A stretch of 64,000 nucleotides of DNA from JAEUJM01 sp964635055 (GCA_964635055.1 CAZWMT010000002.1:1-64000), one strand, 5' to 3'; shown: positions 1-9,478, counted from the first letter of the stretch. Numbers and translations: made by a program. The notes: generated from the letters alone by a model not told the origin.

Positions 1-1066
1 GCGAGCGGATGGTGACGTTGCCCAGCTTGCCCTTGGTCTGGCCCTCGAACTGGGGATCGCGGAGGCGCACCGAGATGATGGCGGTGAGGCCCTCGCGGAT
101 GTCCTCGCCCTGCAGGTTCGGGTCCTTCTCCTTCAGCGCGCCCTTGGCCCGGGCGTACTTGTTCACCACGTTGGTGAGGGCCTTCTTGAAGCCCTCCTCG
201 TGCATGCCGCCCTCGATGGTGTTGATGCCGTTGGCGAAGCTGTGGATGCCGTCGGTGTTGTAGCCCGTATTCCACTGGAACGCGATCTCGACCTCTTGGT
301 CCTCCTCGGACTGGTCGAAGTAGCCGACCTTGGAGAACAGGGCCTCCTTCGAGCGGTTGTTGTGCTTGACGAAGTCGATGATGCCGCCGGCGTACTTGAA
401 CGTGGTGGGCTCGATGGTGGCGTCGGGGCGCTCGTCGCGCACCCGGATCTCGAGGCCCTTGTTGAGGAACGCCATCATCTGGAAGCGCTCGAGCAGCACC
501 CGGGTGCTGAAGTCGACCTCCTCGAAGATGGTGGGGTCGGGCCAGAAGCGCACGGTGGTGCCGGTGCGATCGCGTGGGGCCTTGCCGGTGACGGTGAGCT
601 TGGTCTCGACCTTGCCGCCCTTGGCGAAGTCCATGTAGTGGTGCTTGCCCTCGACGTCGATCTCGAGCTCGAGGCGCTCGGACAGGGCGTTGACCACCGA
701 GATGCCCACGCCGTGCAGGCCGCCCGACACCTTGTAGCCCTCGCCGCCGAACTTGCCGCCGGCGTGCAGCACCGTGAGCACCACCTCGGCCGCGGACTTG
801 TTCTTGAACCGGGGGCTGGTGCCGACGGGGATGCCGCGGCCGTTGTCGCGCACCTCGCAGCCGCCGTCGGCCAGGATCGTGACGTCGATGCGGTCGCAGT
901 AGCCGGCCATGGCCTCGTCCACCGCGTTGTCGACCACCTCGTAGACGAGGTGGTGCAGGCCGCTCGGCCCGGTCGAGCCGATGTACATGCCCGGCCGCTT
1001 GCGAACCGCTTCGAGGCCTTCGAGGACGGTGATGTCCTTGGCGGAATACGAGGAGCTATCGGCCAC
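1..1066 (-). CDS. gyrB: DNA gyrase subunit B, 5' part (runs off the window)
   Basis: ATPase subunit of DNA gyrase, which with GyrA introduces negative supercoils. About 355 N-terminal residues of a usual ~640 are present. The GHKL ATPase motifs are visible: EVVDNAVDEA, DNGRGIPV and GLHGVGISVVNALSE, followed by the transducer domain with QTKGKLGN at the window edge. The start is read as GTG at 1066 (V-A-D-S-S-S-Y), giving the usual lead-in to KDITVLEGLEAVRKRPGMYIG; no ATG fits. The next gene upstream on this strand is a secreted-protein gene rather than recF or dciA, so the usual origin operon is broken here. Family assignment is certain; the start is probable. Confidence 0.97.
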   Translation of the reverse strand, partial: MADSSSYSAKDITVLEGLEAVRKRPGMYIGSTGPSGLHHLVYEVVDNAVDEAMAGYCDRIDVTILADGGCEVRDNGRGIPVGTSPRFKNKSAAEVVLTVLHAGGKFGGEGYKVSGGLHGVGISVVNALSERLELEIDVEGKHHYMDFAKGGKVETKLTVTGKAPRDRTGTTVRFWPDPTIFEEVDFSTRVLLERFQMMAFLNKGLEIRVRDERPDATIEPTTFKYAGGIIDFVKHNNRSKEALFSKVGYFDQSEEDQEVEIAFQWNTGYNTDGIHSFANGINTIEGGMHEEGFKKALTNVVNKYARAKGALKEKDPNLQGEDIREGLTAIISVRLRDPQFEGQTKGKLGNVTIRS

Positions 1067-1223
1067 GCGGGGCCCTTTCGCGACGGACGGACGGGGTGCG
1101 GGGAAGGGGTGGAGGCGACACTCGACCGCGAGTGCTTCGCTGGTCGGAAGTGGCGTCCACGGACCCCTGATTCTACCAGCGGGACCCCCCGGATCGGCTG
1201 ATGCTCAGGGCCCGGTGCGTCCC

Positions 1224-3545
1224 TCAGTGGGTCAGTACGCGGGCGGGGAACACCGACCCGCCGCTGCCGTTGCCGGGAGCGATGGTGCCCCAACACCGAC
1301 CCTCCCCGGAGGTGAGGATCGCGCAGGCGCCTTGGCCACCCATGGTCACCTGGGCCACGTCGGTGAGGGGCCCCGTGCCGTCGGCGTTCAGCACCGTGAC
1401 CGGCCTCAGGCGCGTCGTGGTCGTGCCGTCGCCGACCTGGCGGAACTGGTTCATGCCCCAGCACCGGAGCTGACCGCTCGTGAGCACCGCGCAGGCTGCT
1501 CGGTACGGGCTGTCGCCCAGGCCCGGCACGGGGGCGTAGGTGCCGCCCACCGACACGTGGGCCACGCCCGTGAGCGGCGCCGTGCCGGTGAGATCGAGGA
1601 CGGTCACCGGGCGGTTGCTGCCGCTGAGCCCGTTGCCCGTGTGCGCGCCCCAGCAGCGGGCCTGGCCGTTCGCCAAGCGGGCGCAGGTGAGGCCGTTGCC
1701 GGCGCTCACCTCGACCACGTCGGTGAGCGGGCCCGTCATCTCGGGGTTCACCACCACCACCGCCCGGCTGCGGGCCGTGTAGGTGCCGTCACCCAGCTGG
1801 CCGCGTTCGTTCCCACCCCAGCACCGCACCTCTCCGCTCGCGAGCAGGGCACAGGCGTGGCTGGCACCGACGCTGATCTGGGTGACGAGCGTGAGAGGAG
1901 CGGCACCATCCACGTCGACGACGGTCACCGGGAGGGCGCGATCGGTGAAGCTGTCGTCGCCCAGGGCACCGCCGCGGCCCCAACAGCGCACCTGGTTGCC
2001 CACGCGGGCACACGAGTAGCCGGCGCCCGTCCCGATCTGCGCCACGCCGAGCAGCGGGCCGGTGCCGCTCGGGTTGGCGACCTGCACGGGCAGCAACGAG
2101 GACGTGCTGCCGGCGGCGTCGCCGAGCGACCCGATGCCGCCGGGCACCCCGCCGCTGCTGCCCCAGCACCGCGCCGTGCCGTCCTCCAACCGCGCGCACG
2201 TGCGGCCCGAGCTGGGCCCGGGCGGGGCCTGCTGGGCGGTGCCGGACGTGTGGATCTCGGTGATGCCGGTGAGCGGCCCGGAGCCGTCCTCGTTCATCAC
2301 CACGGTGGGCAGGGTGCGATCGGCGGTGGTGCCGTTGCCGAGTGCCCCGCCGCCACCGGCGCCCCAGCACCGTGCCGTGCCGCCCTGCACCACCGCACAG
2401 GTCTGTCGGTGGCCCGACCCCATCTGGGTGATCGGGACAGTCGGGCCGCCGATCGTGTCCGTGAACGTGCAGGTGACGTTCTCGCCCGGGGAGAGGCCGA
2501 TGGTGACGGTTCGGGTCGTGAGGTTGGCCGACTCGTTCGTGGTGCACGAGAGCCCGGTCAGGTCGTAGCCGGCCTCGGGGCCCTGGGTGATGGTGTAGGT
2601 GCCGGTGGCCAACTCGGCGCCCGTCACCGTGTTCGGAAGGGTCCCGTCGGCGTCGTCGTCCATCGAGAACGTGCTGCAGCCGGCACCGAGGCATCCGGTG
2701 AAGGCGAAGTCCTCCGCGGCGTCCGGCTCGGTGTTCTGGACGATGGTGATGGACTGGGTCTTGTTGGTGAAGGTGCAGGTGGTGAACTCGGTGGCCGAGA
2801 GGGTGATCGTCACCCGTCGGTTGGCCACGTCGACGGCCTCGGACGTCGTGCAGGTGATGCCGGTGAGCGGCCACGTGGCTTCGGGGGTCTGGGTGATGGT
2901 GTAGGTGCCGGGGGCGAGCGGCGCGCCGATCACCGAGTCGGGCAGGGTGGCGTCGACATCGTCGTCCAGCGAGAACGTGCTGCAGCCCGACCCGAGGCAC
3001 CCGGTGAAGCCGAAGTCGTGCGGCGAGCCGGGGATCGCGTCCTGGACGATGCGTATGGCCGGCGCCCGGTCGATGAACGTGCAGGTCACCGCCTCACCCG
3101 CGTCGAGCGTGATGGTCACGGTCCGCGAGGCCAGGTCGACGGACTCGCCCGTGTCGCACGAGATGTCCACCAGCGTCCAACCCGCCACCGCGGCCTGGCT
3201 GATCGTGTAGGTGCCGGGGGCGAGGCCCGAGCCGGTCACCGTCGAGCCGCGCGGCGGGGCTCCGCTGTCGTCGTCGAGCACGAATTCCGTGCACGACGCC
3301 CCGGCGCACCCGGTGTAGGTGAAGTCCTGCTCGGCGTCGGGGATGGAGTCGTGGATGATCGTGATGGACGGCACCGCCGCCGTGCCCACCTCGGCCGGCG
3401 GTTCCGGTCCGGCCGTCGCGGTGGCCTCGGCCGTGCCGGGGAGGACGGCCACGACGAGCACCGTGGACACGACGGACACGACGGAGGCAACGGACAGGAC
3501 CGCCCGTCCCCGCCCTCGATTCGCCCGGTGAATCGTCCCCCGCAC
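1224..3545 (-). CDS. Secreted protein with prealbumin-like repeats and RCC1-like repeats
   Basis: About 773 residues from a GTG start at 3545, chosen because it directly precedes a basic stretch and a hydrophobic signal segment (VLSVASVVSVVSTVLVVAVLPG, ending near A-E-A). The N-terminal half holds three ~95-residue repeats beginning SITIIHD, AIRIVQD and SITIVQN. Each has a G-Y-T-G/F-T-G-C turn, a D-D-D cluster and a C-T-F end, resembling prealbumin-like or DUF5979-type surface domains. The C-terminal half has about seven RCC1-like units with the signature C-A-x-L-x-x-G-x-x-R-C-W-G, which usually form a propeller. No sortase motif or C-terminal membrane segment is seen, so it is probably released or loosely attached. 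It lies between dciA and gyrB, which are usually adjacent, so it is likely an insertion. Ligand unknown. Confidence 0.8.
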   Translation of the reverse strand: MRGTIHRANRGRGRAVLSVASVVSVVSTVLVVAVLPGTAEATATAGPEPPAEVGTAAVPSITIIHDSIPDAEQDFTYTGCAGASCTEFVLDDDSGAPPRGSTVTGSGLAPGTYTISQAAVAGWTLVDISCDTGESVDLASRTVTITLDAGEAVTCTFIDRAPAIRIVQDAIPGSPHDFGFTGCLGSGCSTFSLDDDVDATLPDSVIGAPLAPGTYTITQTPEATWPLTGITCTTSEAVDVANRRVTITLSATEFTTCTFTNKTQSITIVQNTEPDAAEDFAFTGCLGAGCSTFSMDDDADGTLPNTVTGAELATGTYTITQGPEAGYDLTGLSCTTNESANLTTRTVTIGLSPGENVTCTFTDTIGGPTVPITQMGSGHRQTCAVVQGGTARCWGAGGGGALGNGTTADRTLPTVVMNEDGSGPLTGITEIHTSGTAQQAPPGPSSGRTCARLEDGTARCWGSSGGVPGGIGSLGDAAGSTSSLLPVQVANPSGTGPLLGVAQIGTGAGYSCARVGNQVRCWGRGGALGDDSFTDRALPVTVVDVDGAAPLTLVTQISVGASHACALLASGEVRCWGGNERGQLGDGTYTARSRAVVVVNPEMTGPLTDVVEVSAGNGLTCARLANGQARCWGAHTGNGLSGSNRPVTVLDLTGTAPLTGVAHVSVGGTYAPVPGLGDSPYRAACAVLTSGQLRCWGMNQFRQVGDGTTTTRLRPVTVLNADGTGPLTDVAQVTMGGQGACAILTSGEGRCWGTIAPGNGSGGSVFPARVLTH

Positions 3546-3684
3546 GGCGGCGAGCCTAGGCGTCTTTGGTGCGGAGTGCCCCGGGCGGCGGCGCGGCGGC
3601 CGGCGCCCACGGTCCGGGACGGTTCCGTGCGGTGCCCTGCCGGCGGCGCGGCGCCGAGGTCCTCGGCGGATCGCCGGCCGGGGA

Positions 3685-3978
3685 TCAGGGCCGGACACGC
3701 ACGTCGAGGTGGTCGACCACGCCGGGCCCGACGACGGCGTCGAGGCGAGCCAGGACCTGGCGCTCCGACCACGCCAGCCGCTCGGCCCACGCCGGGTCGT
3801 CGACGTTGACGACGAGGCGGCCGTGTTCGACGGACCGGGCCGAGCAGTGTCCGGCGAGGCCCTCGCCGACCACCTCGGGCCAGGCCTCCATGACCGCGGT
3901 GATGGCGTCGACCGACGGGGCCCCGAGCGAGGCCAGCACGTGGTCGAGGCCGTCCACCAGGGGCCGGGGCTGCGACAT
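3685..3978 (-). CDS. dciA: DciA-type helicase-loading protein (DUF721)
   Basis: A 97-residue protein of the DUF721/DciA family, the replicative-helicase operator in most bacteria that lack DnaC or DnaI. The core reads W-P-E-V-V-G then a V-V-N-V-D-D-P-A-W-A strand and L-x-W-x-x-x-Q-V-L-A-R-L, the usual KH-like DciA core. It is short because it lacks the N-terminal extension seen in Mycobacterium. In Actinobacteria this gene normally sits between recF and gyrB. Here it is still near gyrB, but recF is 26 kb away across the accessory region. ATG start at 3978. Confidence 0.85.
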   Translation of the reverse strand: MSQPRPLVDGLDHVLASLGAPSVDAITAVMEAWPEVVGEGLAGHCSARSVEHGRLVVNVDDPAWAERLAWSERQVLARLDAVVGPGVVDHLDVRVRP

Positions 3979-4047
3979 GACCCAACGTTACCGAGGGCCG
4001 TCGACGCCGCCCGGTACCGCCTTGGCACATCTCGCGGGGAGGATCGG

Positions 4048-4525
4048 ATGCGCAGGCGAACGAGGTTGGTGCTGGGAGTCGTGCTGCTGGGGGCGGTCGT
4101 GGCCTTCGGCGGCGGTCGGCTGCCCGCCGGCGCCGACGCGACGGGCGCGGTACGGCCGCGGTTCGCCGACGACTGGGCCACGTCGGGCAGCGGCGACGGG
4201 AACCTCCAGAACCCGCGCGGGGTGGCCGTCAACGAAGACACCGGCGACGTGTACGTGGCCGACACCGGCAACGACCGCGTCTCGGTCTGGAGCGCCAGCG
4301 GCACCTTCGAGCGCAAGTTCGGGACGACCGGATCGCTCACCGGCCGCATGGAGGCGCCGCGCGGCATCTTCGTCGACGCGGCCAACCGGCGCCTCGTGGC
4401 CGACACCGGGAACGACCGCCTCGAACTGTTCGACCCACGTGGCCTTCTTCGACCCCACCGGGCGACACGCCTTCGATGCCGGCGGGTACCGTTCGGGTCG
4501 ACAGGGGCGCGGAGCAAGGGGGTAG
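4048..4525 (+). pseudogene. Broken NHL-repeat secreted protein, paralogue of the next gene
   Basis: ATG at 4048 opens a signal peptide (RTRLVLGVVLLGAVVAFGGG) and two NHL-type repeats (G-D-V-Y-V-A-D-T-G-N-D-R; L-E-L-F-D-P) very like the first and last repeats of the downstream gene. After L-F-D-P the match moves to another frame, where V-A-F-F-D-P-T-G-R-H corresponds to V-A-F-L-D-P-T-G-G-H far along the downstream protein; that frame stops at 4525. An internal deletion plus frame change therefore removed the middle repeats. The original frame stays open into the next gene, so a read-through fusion cannot be excluded. Confidence 0.7.
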
Positions 4526-4527
4526 GC

Positions 4528-6081
4528 GTGCGTGCGACGTGGTGCGTGATCGCGGTGGTGACCGCCGCGCTGGTGGCGGCCGACGACCAGGTGGGGGCCG
4601 ACGCGAACGGGGCGGCGGCGCCCTACTTCGCCGACGCCTGGGCGTCGTCGGGTGTCGGCTTCGAGAACCTCGACAACCCGCGGGGCGTCGCCGTCCACCC
4701 CGTCAGCGGCGACGTCTACGTCGCCGACACGGCCAACGACCGGATCGTGCAGTACGACAGCGACGGTCGCTTCGTGCGGACCTTCGGCGCCACCCCGGCC
4801 TTCGGCCAGCGCCTCGACAGCCCGTGGGACGTGGCCGTGAGCGCCTTCGGTGAGGTGTTCGTCGCCGACACCGGCAACCACCGAGTCGTCAAGTACAACT
4901 CGGGCGGGGTCCCCCTGCTCGCGTGGGGCAGCCTCGGCAGCGGCAACAGCCTCTTCCGTGGGCCCAAGGGCATCGCCTTGGGGCCCAGCAACACCGTCGT
5001 GGTGGCCGACACCGGCAACTCGAAGATCAAGGTGTACACCGCCTTGGGCACCTTCCAGCGCCAGTTCGGCACCGCCGGCAGCGGCCCGGGTCAGCTCCGC
5101 CTGCCGCGAGACGTCGCGGCCAGCGCCTCCAGCATCTACGTGGCCGACACCGGCAACGACCGCGTCGCGCAGTTCTCCACCGGCGGCGCGTTCGTCCGCG
5201 CCTTCGGGACGACCGGCAGCGGCACCAACCAACTCGAGTCGCCGCAGGGGATCTTCACCCAGGGCACCCCCGCCTCGACCACCAGTGTGTTCGTGGCCGA
5301 CACCGGCAACGACCGCATGTCGGTCTGGAGCAGCGCCGGCGTCGCGGAGCGCCGATTCGGCGGAACCGGCTCGCGCAACCGTGAGATGGAGGCCCCCCGA
5401 AACGTCTTCGTCGACCAGGCCAACCGGCGTTACGTGATCGACTCGGGCAACGACCGCCTGCAACTGTTCGACCCGCCCGTCAGTTCGGGCATCGTCGGCG
5501 AGATCACCGACGACGGAACCGGCGTGGGCATCCCGAACACGGTCGCGGTCATCTCCGATCACACCACCTTCGACCTCGTGGCCGTGGCCGAGACCGGCGC
5601 CACCGGCGACTTCCAGATCGCGGTCCCCTCGGGCACCTACGCCGTCGCCTTCCTCGACCCCACCGGTGGCCACGAGTTCGAGTACTTCAACGACCAGCCG
5701 GACGTCTCGACCGCAGGTGCGGTGCCGGTGGCGGGTGCCGCGACGCGGACCGACGCCGCGTTGACCCCACACCCCGTCCCCCCCGCCACCGACCCCGGCA
5801 CCATCGCCGGCCGCCTTGGCGAGCCCGCTGGGGATGCGGCGGGGACGTGGGTGGTGCTGGTCGACAGCACGGGTGGCGTCGCCCGGGCCGTGCAGGCCGG
5901 TCCGCTCGGCAAGTACCGGATCACCGACGTCAGCGCGGGGAACTACACCCTGCTGTTCCTCGACCCCCGGGGCGTCAACGCCACCGAGTTCTACGACGAC
6001 ACCCCCGATCCCACGCTTGCGACGCCGGTGGTGGTCCACGCGGGAGCGACCACCCGGGCCAACGCCCACCTCGATCCCTAG
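4528..6081 (+). CDS. Secreted NHL-repeat beta-propeller protein
   Basis: About 517 residues from GTG at 4528; the start is set by a hydrophobic signal segment (C-V-I-A-V-V-T-A-A-L-V-A-A) right after it. Six NHL repeats follow (roughly residues 35-315), each with a P-R-G-V/I-A core and V-A-D-T-G-N-x-R, the six-bladed propeller type seen in NHL and peptidyl-lyase-like proteins. Two C-terminal carboxypeptidase-regulatory-like domains follow, each ending in a Y-x-V/L-x-F-L-D-P-x-G motif. No membrane anchor. It directly follows a truncated paralogue, pointing to a local tandem duplication with decay of the first copy. Function unknown; probably extracellular binding. Confidence 0.8.
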   Translation: MRATWCVIAVVTAALVAADDQVGADANGAAAPYFADAWASSGVGFENLDNPRGVAVHPVSGDVYVADTANDRIVQYDSDGRFVRTFGATPAFGQRLDSPWDVAVSAFGEVFVADTGNHRVVKYNSGGVPLLAWGSLGSGNSLFRGPKGIALGPSNTVVVADTGNSKIKVYTALGTFQRQFGTAGSGPGQLRLPRDVAASASSIYVADTGNDRVAQFSTGGAFVRAFGTTGSGTNQLESPQGIFTQGTPASTTSVFVADTGNDRMSVWSSAGVAERRFGGTGSRNREMEAPRNVFVDQANRRYVIDSGNDRLQLFDPPVSSGIVGEITDDGTGVGIPNTVAVISDHTTFDLVAVAETGATGDFQIAVPSGTYAVAFLDPTGGHEFEYFNDQPDVSTAGAVPVAGAATRTDAALTPHPVPPATDPGTIAGRLGEPAGDAAGTWVVLVDSTGGVARAVQAGPLGKYRITDVSAGNYTLLFLDPRGVNATEFYDDTPDPTLATPVVVHAGATTRANAHLDP

Positions 6082-6221
6082 TGCCGTCGCGGCGAGCATG
6101 ACCGCCGGCCGGATCAGCGCCGATGGCGACGGGGTGGGGGCCACCGGGTCGCCCGACGAGCTCCCCGACGCGAGCACCGTGGTCGGCGCGCTCCGGGCCA
6201 TCCGATGACGGGCACCCCCGG

Positions 6222-8030
6222 ATGACGGGCACCCCTGGGGTGGACCTCCTCGCCGACCTCGACCTCTTCGACGGCATCGACGACGAGGCGCTGGCCGCGC
6301 TCGCGGCGTCGGTGGAGCCGATGGCCGTTCGCGGCGGCGAGGTGCTGATGCGCCAGGGCGACGCCGCGGACAGCGCGTACGTGGTGCTGGCCGGCCGCCT
6401 GCGCATCGTCGTCACCGGTGCCGACGGGGCCGACCGGGTGGCCGGTGAGGTGGGCCGCGGCGAGGTGGTCGGTGAGATGGCACTGCTCACCGAGGAGCCT
6501 CGTTCGGCAACCGTCGTCGCCGTGCGGGACAGCCAGGTGCTGCGACTCCCTGGCGACGCCCTCGCCACCCTGTTCGCCCATCCGCAGGCGCTGCGATCGA
6601 TCACCACCCAACTCCTCCGACGGCTGCGCCGCAGCATGCTGGCGGGGCCCGACCGGAGCCCCCTCGCCACGGTGGTATTGCTGCCCCTCAGCGCGACCCC
6701 CGTGGTCGACGCCGCCATCGGGGCACTGATCGCCGCGCTCCGCGCCCGGGTGACGACCCTCGCCGACGTCGGGGCCGGCGACGCCCCCGCGGACCTGGCC
6801 GGCGCAGGGCCCCGGTGGACCGACACCCTGGAGCGCGAGCACGCGTTGATCGTGTTCCGGGCCGACCCGGTGCCCGGCGAGTGGACCGATCGCTGCCTGC
6901 GCCACGCCGACCTCGTGCTCCTCGTCGCCGACGCCACCGAGCGACCCGGGCCCCGGGCCGTCGAACGGGGGGTCGTCGAGCGCCGGCGAGCCCTGCCGAT
7001 CCGGACCGAGCTGGTCCTGGCCCACGGTCCGGCGACGGTCGAGCCCCACGGCACCACGGGGTGGCTCGACCGGCACGAGGTGCAGCGCCACCACCACCTC
7101 CGGGTCGACCGGGCCGCCGACGCCGAGCGAGTCGCGCGCATGCTCCTCGACCGGCCCGTCACCCTCGTCCTGAGCGGTGGCGGGGCGCGTGGCATGGCCG
7201 AGATCGGCGCGCTGCGGGCCCTCGAGGAGTGCGGTGTGCCCATCGACGCGGTCGCCGGCACCAGCGCCGGCGCCCTGGTCGGCGGCGCGGTGGCGCGCGG
7301 TTGGGACGCCGACCGCGTCGAGCGCACACTGCGCGAGAGCCTCGTCGGCTCCACGCCCATCGACCCCACCTTCCCCGCCGTGGCCTTCGCCACCGGGCGG
7401 AAGGTCACCGCCAAGCTCCGGGCGGCGTCGGGCGACCTCGACCTGGCCGACACGTGGCGGCCCTTCTTCTGCGTGTCGACCAACCTCTCCCGCAACCGGG
7501 CCGAGGTGCACCGACGGGGACCGGCGTGGCGGGCGGTGCGGGCCAGCTTCGCCATCCCCGGGGTGTTCCCTCCGGTGCCCCAGGACGGCGACGTGCTGGT
7601 GGACGGCGGCCTGCTCGACAACCTGCCGGTGGGCCGCATGCGTGACGAGCACGAGGGTGCCGTGGTGATCGCGGTCGACGTGGGCGCCCGCCGCGACCTG
7701 GCCGCGGGCAGCCTGCCCGAGTCGTGCGTGGTCTCGGGCTGGCCGCTGCTGTGGACGATGGTCCGCCCCAGTCTCCCCGCACTGCTGGGCCGCTCGGGCC
7801 CGGGGCGGCGGCGCAGCCAGACGGTCAACATCGTGCGGGTGATGACGAGGCTCACCGAGCTGGGCTCGGGGGCCGACGACGTGGACGCCGACCTCATGAT
7901 CCGGCCACCGGTGCAGGACCTGCCCGTGCTCGACTTCGACCGCTTCGACACGTTCGTCGAGCGGGGCCACGAGGCGGCGATGGCGGCGCTCGGGCCGTGG
8001 CTGGCCGACCGGGGTGGGGCACCGTGGTGA
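6222..8030 (+). CDS. cNMP-binding patatin-like phospholipase (NTE/RssA type)
   Basis: About 602 residues. The N-terminal cyclic-nucleotide-binding domain (about 10-130) has the phosphate-binding cassette V-G-E-M-A-L-L-x-E-E-P-R-S-A-T-V, keeping the Glu and Arg that contact cNMP. The C-terminal patatin domain (about 325-595) carries the oxyanion motif G-G-G-A-R-G, the nucleophile elbow G-T-S-A-G (Ser near 347) and the catalytic D-G-G (near 461). The family hydrolyses lysophospholipids and is often regulated by its cNMP domain. Start: a 15-bp direct repeat places two ATGs in different frames at 6205 and 6222; only 6222 is in frame. The PlsC-type acyltransferase downstream suggests a joint phospholipid-remodelling role. 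Confidence 0.9.
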   Translation: MTGTPGVDLLADLDLFDGIDDEALAALAASVEPMAVRGGEVLMRQGDAADSAYVVLAGRLRIVVTGADGADRVAGEVGRGEVVGEMALLTEEPRSATVVAVRDSQVLRLPGDALATLFAHPQALRSITTQLLRRLRRSMLAGPDRSPLATVVLLPLSATPVVDAAIGALIAALRARVTTLADVGAGDAPADLAGAGPRWTDTLEREHALIVFRADPVPGEWTDRCLRHADLVLLVADATERPGPRAVERGVVERRRALPIRTELVLAHGPATVEPHGTTGWLDRHEVQRHHHLRVDRAADAERVARMLLDRPVTLVLSGGGARGMAEIGALRALEECGVPIDAVAGTSAGALVGGAVARGWDADRVERTLRESLVGSTPIDPTFPAVAFATGRKVTAKLRAASGDLDLADTWRPFFCVSTNLSRNRAEVHRRGPAWRAVRASFAIPGVFPPVPQDGDVLVDGGLLDNLPVGRMRDEHEGAVVIAVDVGARRDLAAGSLPESCVVSGWPLLWTMVRPSLPALLGRSGPGRRRSQTVNIVRVMTRLTELGSGADDVDADLMIRPPVQDLPVLDFDRFDTFVERGHEAAMAALGPWLADRGGAPW

Positions 8031-8119
8031 GGACCCCGGGTCGGTGACACGCTGGTGGGGATGACCCCGTCCCCCGTCACCGATCCGCGACACGAGGCTG
8101 CTGTGGCTGCGGTGCATCC

Positions 8120-8758
8120 GTGAGGACCCCCGAGTCACGCCTGCGCTGGATCGCCCGACTCTGTCGCCTCCTCACCGCGCCGTTCGTCCGCTACGACATC
8201 CGCGGCGGCGCCTGTGCGCCCCAGCTGAAGGTCGGCATCGTGGCCGCCAACCACCGCAGCCTGTTCGACGTGGTGGCCGGCCTCATCGCCCTGCACCACT
8301 TCGGCCGCTACGTGCGGGTGCTGATCGCCCGCGAGTTCTTCGAGGGCCGGTGGACCGCTCCCCTGTGCCGGGCCATCGGGGCCATCCCCGTCGACCGCGG
8401 CGACTCGGGCCCCGTGCTCGACGTGGCGATCGCCGCCCTGCGCGACGGCATCCCCCTGCTGATCATGCCCGAGGGCAAGCTGCACTGGGACCCCGAGCAC
8501 CCCCTGTCCACCGGGAAGGCCAAGACCGGCATCTCCCGCCTGGCGGTGGGCGCCGAGGTGGTGGTGCTGCCGGCGGCGCTGGTGGGCACCGAGACGATCT
8601 TCCCCGCCGGCGCCCGGTTCCCCCACCTCAACCCGTTCCGCCGCAAGCGGGTGATCGTCAACGTGGCCGACGAGCCGATGCGGCTCACCGGCGACGACCA
8701 CGCCGCCAACGCCGAGGCGGTCATGGCCGAGATCCGCCGCCTGATGGCCGAGGCGTGA
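8120..8758 (+). CDS. 1-acyl-glycerol-3-phosphate acyltransferase family protein (PlsC-like)
   Basis: 212 residues, GTG start at 8120. It has the acyltransferase block N-H-R-S-L-F-D (H-x4-D catalytic dyad, near residue 49), then F-E-G-R-W-T-A-P, and the P-E-G-K-L block (near 121) that binds the glycerol phosphate. Family members transfer acyl chains to lysophosphatidate at the inner membrane face. No membrane helix is obvious, so it is probably peripheral. It lies 89 bp after the patatin-like gene on the same strand, probably the same transcript. Exact acyl acceptor unknown. Confidence 0.88.
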   Translation: MRTPESRLRWIARLCRLLTAPFVRYDIRGGACAPQLKVGIVAANHRSLFDVVAGLIALHHFGRYVRVLIAREFFEGRWTAPLCRAIGAIPVDRGDSGPVLDVAIAALRDGIPLLIMPEGKLHWDPEHPLSTGKAKTGISRLAVGAEVVVLPAALVGTETIFPAGARFPHLNPFRRKRVIVNVADEPMRLTGDDHAANAEAVMAEIRRLMAEA

Positions 8759-8794
8759 CCCACGGCGCCGCACCCGCGCCCAACGCAAAGTGCG

Positions 8795-8810
8795 CACCGG
8801 TCTCCCGGTG
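8795..8810 (+). terminator. Small hairpin after the acyltransferase gene
   Basis: CACCGG / CCGGTG arms with a TCTC loop, 37 bp after the stop codon. It sits between convergent genes and has no U-tract; a modest terminator candidate. Confidence 0.35.
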
Positions 8811-8836
8811 GCACCTTGGCGGTTAGCGACGGATCC

Positions 8837-9400
8837 TCACCAGTTGAAGATCACATTTGCCCCAATGGTGGAGTTCTGGACCCAGCAGTTGGCGTTCGTG
8901 CAGCGATAATCGCTCGTGGCGTTCTGGTCGTAGGTGCGTGTTCCGAGCACTGCTCCGTTCATCAGCCGCCAGACCACCTGGACGTCGGTGCTGTACCCGT
9001 TGAGCGGGAGCGGCGGCCGGAAGGCGGTGCCGTAGTCGTTGTACCCGACCGTGCCCGCCCGGATCGTTGTGCAGCGGTAGCCGCTCTGCTGGATGAGCGC
9101 CCAGCTCTGGCGGCCACCCCCGGGCGTGTTGAGCTGCCAGAGTCGGGCGTTGATGCACACGTTCTGGTCGTAGTTGCGGTAGGTCTGGTTCGGGAAGATC
9201 GTGCGGGGACCGGTCGTGATGACCGAGCCGCCGTTGAGGTAGTACGTGGCGTAGGTCAGTGCCGAGGTCGTCGAGCCGGGGTATGAGCCCGTGGTGATGA
9301 CGGTCTGCGCGGAAGCCGACGGGGCTCCGACGGCGAGCACGCCGATGACGGTGATGGCAATGGCGAGCGCCAGTCCTGCGAGCTTGCGGTTGACGGTCAT
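8837..9400 (-). CDS. Secreted protein of unknown function (187 residues)
   Basis: ATG at 9400 with an AGGGAA ribosome site 7-12 bases upstream. A clear Sec signal peptide: M-T-V-N-R-K, then L-A-L-A-I-A-I-T-V-I-G-V-L-A-V-G, cleavage near A-S-A-Q. The mature part (~155 residues) is rich in Tyr, Asn, Thr and aromatic residues, with four Cys that could form two disulfides (C-I-N-A-R, Y-R-C-T, Y-R-C-T-N-A-N-C). I do not recognise the fold. It is preceded by the same palindromic operator as the four small-peptide genes, so I infer co-regulation and possibly an extracellular role in that system. Confidence 0.75.
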   Translation of the reverse strand: MTVNRKLAGLALAIAITVIGVLAVGAPSASAQTVITTGSYPGSTTSALTYATYYLNGGSVITTGPRTIFPNQTYRNYDQNVCINARLWQLNTPGGGRQSWALIQQSGYRCTTIRAGTVGYNDYGTAFRPPLPLNGYSTDVQVVWRLMNGAVLGTRTYDQNATSDYRCTNANCWVQNSTIGANVIFNW

Positions 9401-9457
9401 GGTGGTTCCCTTCGTTGGTGGGTTGACCTCCCGAGCGTCCTCCCGATCGGGCGGAGG

Positions 9458-9478
9458 GTCTGTTACCCGTGTGACACA
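9458..9478 (-). promoter_or_regulatory. Operator copy upstream of the secreted-protein gene
   Basis: On the minus strand it reads TGTCAC-ACGG-GTAACA followed by GAC, a full match to the palindrome TGTNAC-N4-GTNACA found before the small-peptide genes. It ends 58 bases upstream of the ATG, close to the 59-61 bases at the peptide genes. Confidence 0.65.

Noticed and set aside
981..3809. A 942-codon open frame on the plus strand opposite the RCC1-like gene
   Set aside because: It is the antisense of a repeat-rich high-GC gene. Its translation is Arg/Gly/Ala/His-rich without any domain, while the minus-strand product has a signal peptide and recognisable repeats.
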